A stretch of DNA of 15,959 bases, taken from NCBI GenBank assembly GCA_016839985.1, contig JAEOTG010000149.1, positions 1 through 15,959 on the forward strand, given 5' to 3'. This DNA is from Candidatus Heimdallarchaeota archaeon (GTDB lineage: Archaea > Asgardarchaeota > Heimdallarchaeia > Heimdallarchaeales > Heimdallarchaeaceae). Under the pieces are notes generated by a model. The model worked only from the letters and a program-made list of their open reading frames with translations, had not been told where the DNA came from and ran no database searches. Both the position numbers and the translations under genes were made by a program. Positions 14,961 through 15,959 of this stretch are shown one piece after another. Every line of letters begins with the position of its first letter. The stretch's first letter is position 1.

Positions 14961-14976
14961 TTTTTTTCGTATTTTT
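14961..14976 (+). terminator. T-rich terminator after the beta-helix gene
   Basis: Two T runs (TTTTTTT and ATTTTT) follow the stop at 14949 within about 30 bases, matching the usual archaeal termination signal. The rest of this 183-base spacer shows only AT-rich promoter sequence. Confidence 0.4.
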
Positions 14977-15097
14977 CAGGGCTGATTATAGAATTCTGCT
15001 ACTAGTTAAAATAGTAAAAGAAGTTATTTTTTGTCAAAATACGCTTTATTTTCTTTATATTTATCAAATTAATATAAATTTTTCATTTAAAGAAAAG

Positions 15098-15106
15098 TTT
15101 ATTTAT
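15098..15106 (+). promoter_or_regulatory. TATA-like box with purine-rich BRE for the subtilase gene
   Basis: TTTATTTAT is preceded by the purine run AAAGAAAAG, as expected for a BRE. It is centred 31 bases before the ATG at 15133, giving a very short leader and no ribosome site. Confidence 0.4.
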
Positions 15107-15132
15107 TTCCTTACATATTACTTACGATTCAC

Positions 15133-15959
15133 ATGAAAAAGGGAAAGAGTTATCTTATTCTAACATCTGTAATTTTTTTGATTTTTTTAACTTCCACGGT
15201 TACAGATTGTGAAAATGCGAATAATAGTAATTACGGAAAAAACAGTAATTCAAAAAATAATATTGTTTCTCACCAGATAATCCTCAAAGATACAATTGAT
15301 GATCCAGAATATTATTCCATTCTTACTAAAGAGATTTTCAATGAATTCTTTTGTGCTAACGATCAGCTCCCCTGGGGAGTTGACGAAATAGACTCAGAGA
15401 GAGTTTGGGGGGGTTATGAAGATGCTAAGGACGTACAAGCTCAAAACATAGCTGGGAGAAATGTAAAAATAGCAATCCTAGATAGTGGTGTTGATTCAAA
15501 TCATGATGACTTATATATTGAAGGAGGTTGGAATGTAATTGATGATAATAATAACAAAACTGATGAATTAGGACACGGAACTGCTATGGCAGGAATAATA
15601 AGTGCAATAGACAATGAACAAGGCTTTATTGGAGTAGCCCCTGAAGCAGACATTTATTGTGTAAAAGTTGGTAGAACAATCCCAATTGAGGATGAACAAG
15701 ATCCTGAGAAAAGATATGTCTCTAAAGGAATTTTATGGGCTATACAAAATGATATGGATATTATAAGTATGTCTTTTAGTATATTGAATAACTCACTAAT
15801 AGAACAAAGGATACAACAAGCATATGATGCAGGGATAATACTTATTGCTTCATCAGGAAACCAAAATTGGCATGAAGTTTTTTATCCCGCGCGACATGAT
15901 AATGTTATCGCAGTAGGTGCTATGAATGAAGATTTTCAAAAATGGTATAATAGTAATTA
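15133..15959 (+). CDS. Secreted subtilisin-family (S8) serine protease, 3' truncated by window
   Basis: The first 275 residues of a secreted subtilase; the frame is open to the right edge. A signal peptide covers about residues 1-24 (KKGKSY then a hydrophobic run). A propeptide-like stretch follows, and PWGVDEI (80-86) marks the entry to the mature domain. The catalytic aspartate is Asp117 in AILDSGVD, the catalytic histidine is His148 in GHGTAMAG, and the oxyanion-hole asparagine is Asn243 in SSGNQN. GVAPEADIY (167-175) is another family landmark. The histidine motif reads GHGTAMAG where GHGTHVAG is usual, a tolerated change. The catalytic serine (GTSxAxP) would lie beyond the window, so activity cannot be confirmed here. 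It is the second large surface or secreted protein in a row, under its own promoter. Confidence 0.88.
   Translation, partial: MKKGKSYLILTSVIFLIFLTSTVTDCENANNSNYGKNSNSKNNIVSHQIILKDTIDDPEYYSILTKEIFNEFFCANDQLPWGVDEIDSERVWGGYEDAKDVQAQNIAGRNVKIAILDSGVDSNHDDLYIEGGWNVIDDNNNKTDELGHGTAMAGIISAIDNEQGFIGVAPEADIYCVKVGRTIPIEDEQDPEKRYVSKGILWAIQNDMDIISMSFSILNNSLIEQRIQQAYDAGIILIASSGNQNWHEVFYPARHDNVIAVGAMNEDFQKWYNSN

Noticed and set aside
14950..15132. tRNA or small RNA gene in the spacer before the subtilase
   Set aside because: No cloverleaf, GTTC-type T-loop or other structured GC-richer segment is visible; only T runs and a promoter.
14900..15136. 78-codon plus-strand frame after the beta-helix gene
   Set aside because: It overlaps the beta-helix C-terminus, has a composition dominated by F, I, Y and L from AT-rich DNA, and runs over the subtilase promoter.

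Overview
The window looks like chromosomal DNA from an AT-rich archaeon (by eye about one third G+C). Evidence: several genes have a TATA-like box centred about 26 bases before the start codon and no Shine-Dalgarno site, which fits leaderless transcripts. Others have the archaeal-type GGTGA ribosome site 5-6 bases before ATG. Gene ends are followed by T-rich runs. The gene content (archaeal RtcB, LVIVD beta-propellers and NosD-type beta-helix proteins ending in a membrane helix plus a lysine tail) would suit an Asgard/Promethearchaeota-like lineage, but that placement is inference. No rRNA, tRNA, CRISPR array, transposase, phage gene or origin was recognised.

Layout. 1-568: 3' part of a short-chain dehydrogenase, then a GrpB-family gene (619-1149). 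1184-6182: a metabolic block with a CoA-disulfide-reductase-like flavoprotein, an agmatinase-family ureohydrolase, a convergent lysine-6-dehydrogenase/saccharopine-dehydrogenase-like gene, and a divergent GcvT-like aminomethyltransferase. 6279-8564: a tandem pair of membrane-anchored seven-repeat LVIVD propeller genes, the second interrupted by one in-frame TAA. 8561-9597 (minus): a circularly permuted YlqF/RbgA-type GTPase preceded by a 61-residue coiled-coil/proline-rich small protein. 9650-11467: a TatD-like metal hydrolase followed closely by a DHH phosphoesterase. 11478-12953 (minus): RtcB RNA ligase. 13144-14949: a secreted beta-helix protein with a C-terminal anchor. 15133 to the window end: 5' part of a secreted subtilisin-family protease.

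How the genes may work together. The ureohydrolase, lysine-dehydrogenase-like and GcvT-like enzymes all act on amino acids or their nitrogen and one-carbon groups, so the left half may be an amino-acid catabolic neighbourhood. The TatD/DHH pair, RtcB and the GTPase form a nucleic-acid and ribosome housekeeping block. The LVIVD, beta-helix and subtilase genes are cell-surface functions.

Most notable: a 52-base divergent spacer with one TATA element exactly in its middle; the interrupted LVIVD copy, whose reading frame is otherwise full length; possible duplication traces at the 3' ends of the LVIVD pair; the small coiled-coil gene beside the GTPase; and a 10-base palindrome shared by two promoter regions. 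No clearly new defence or mobile system was seen.
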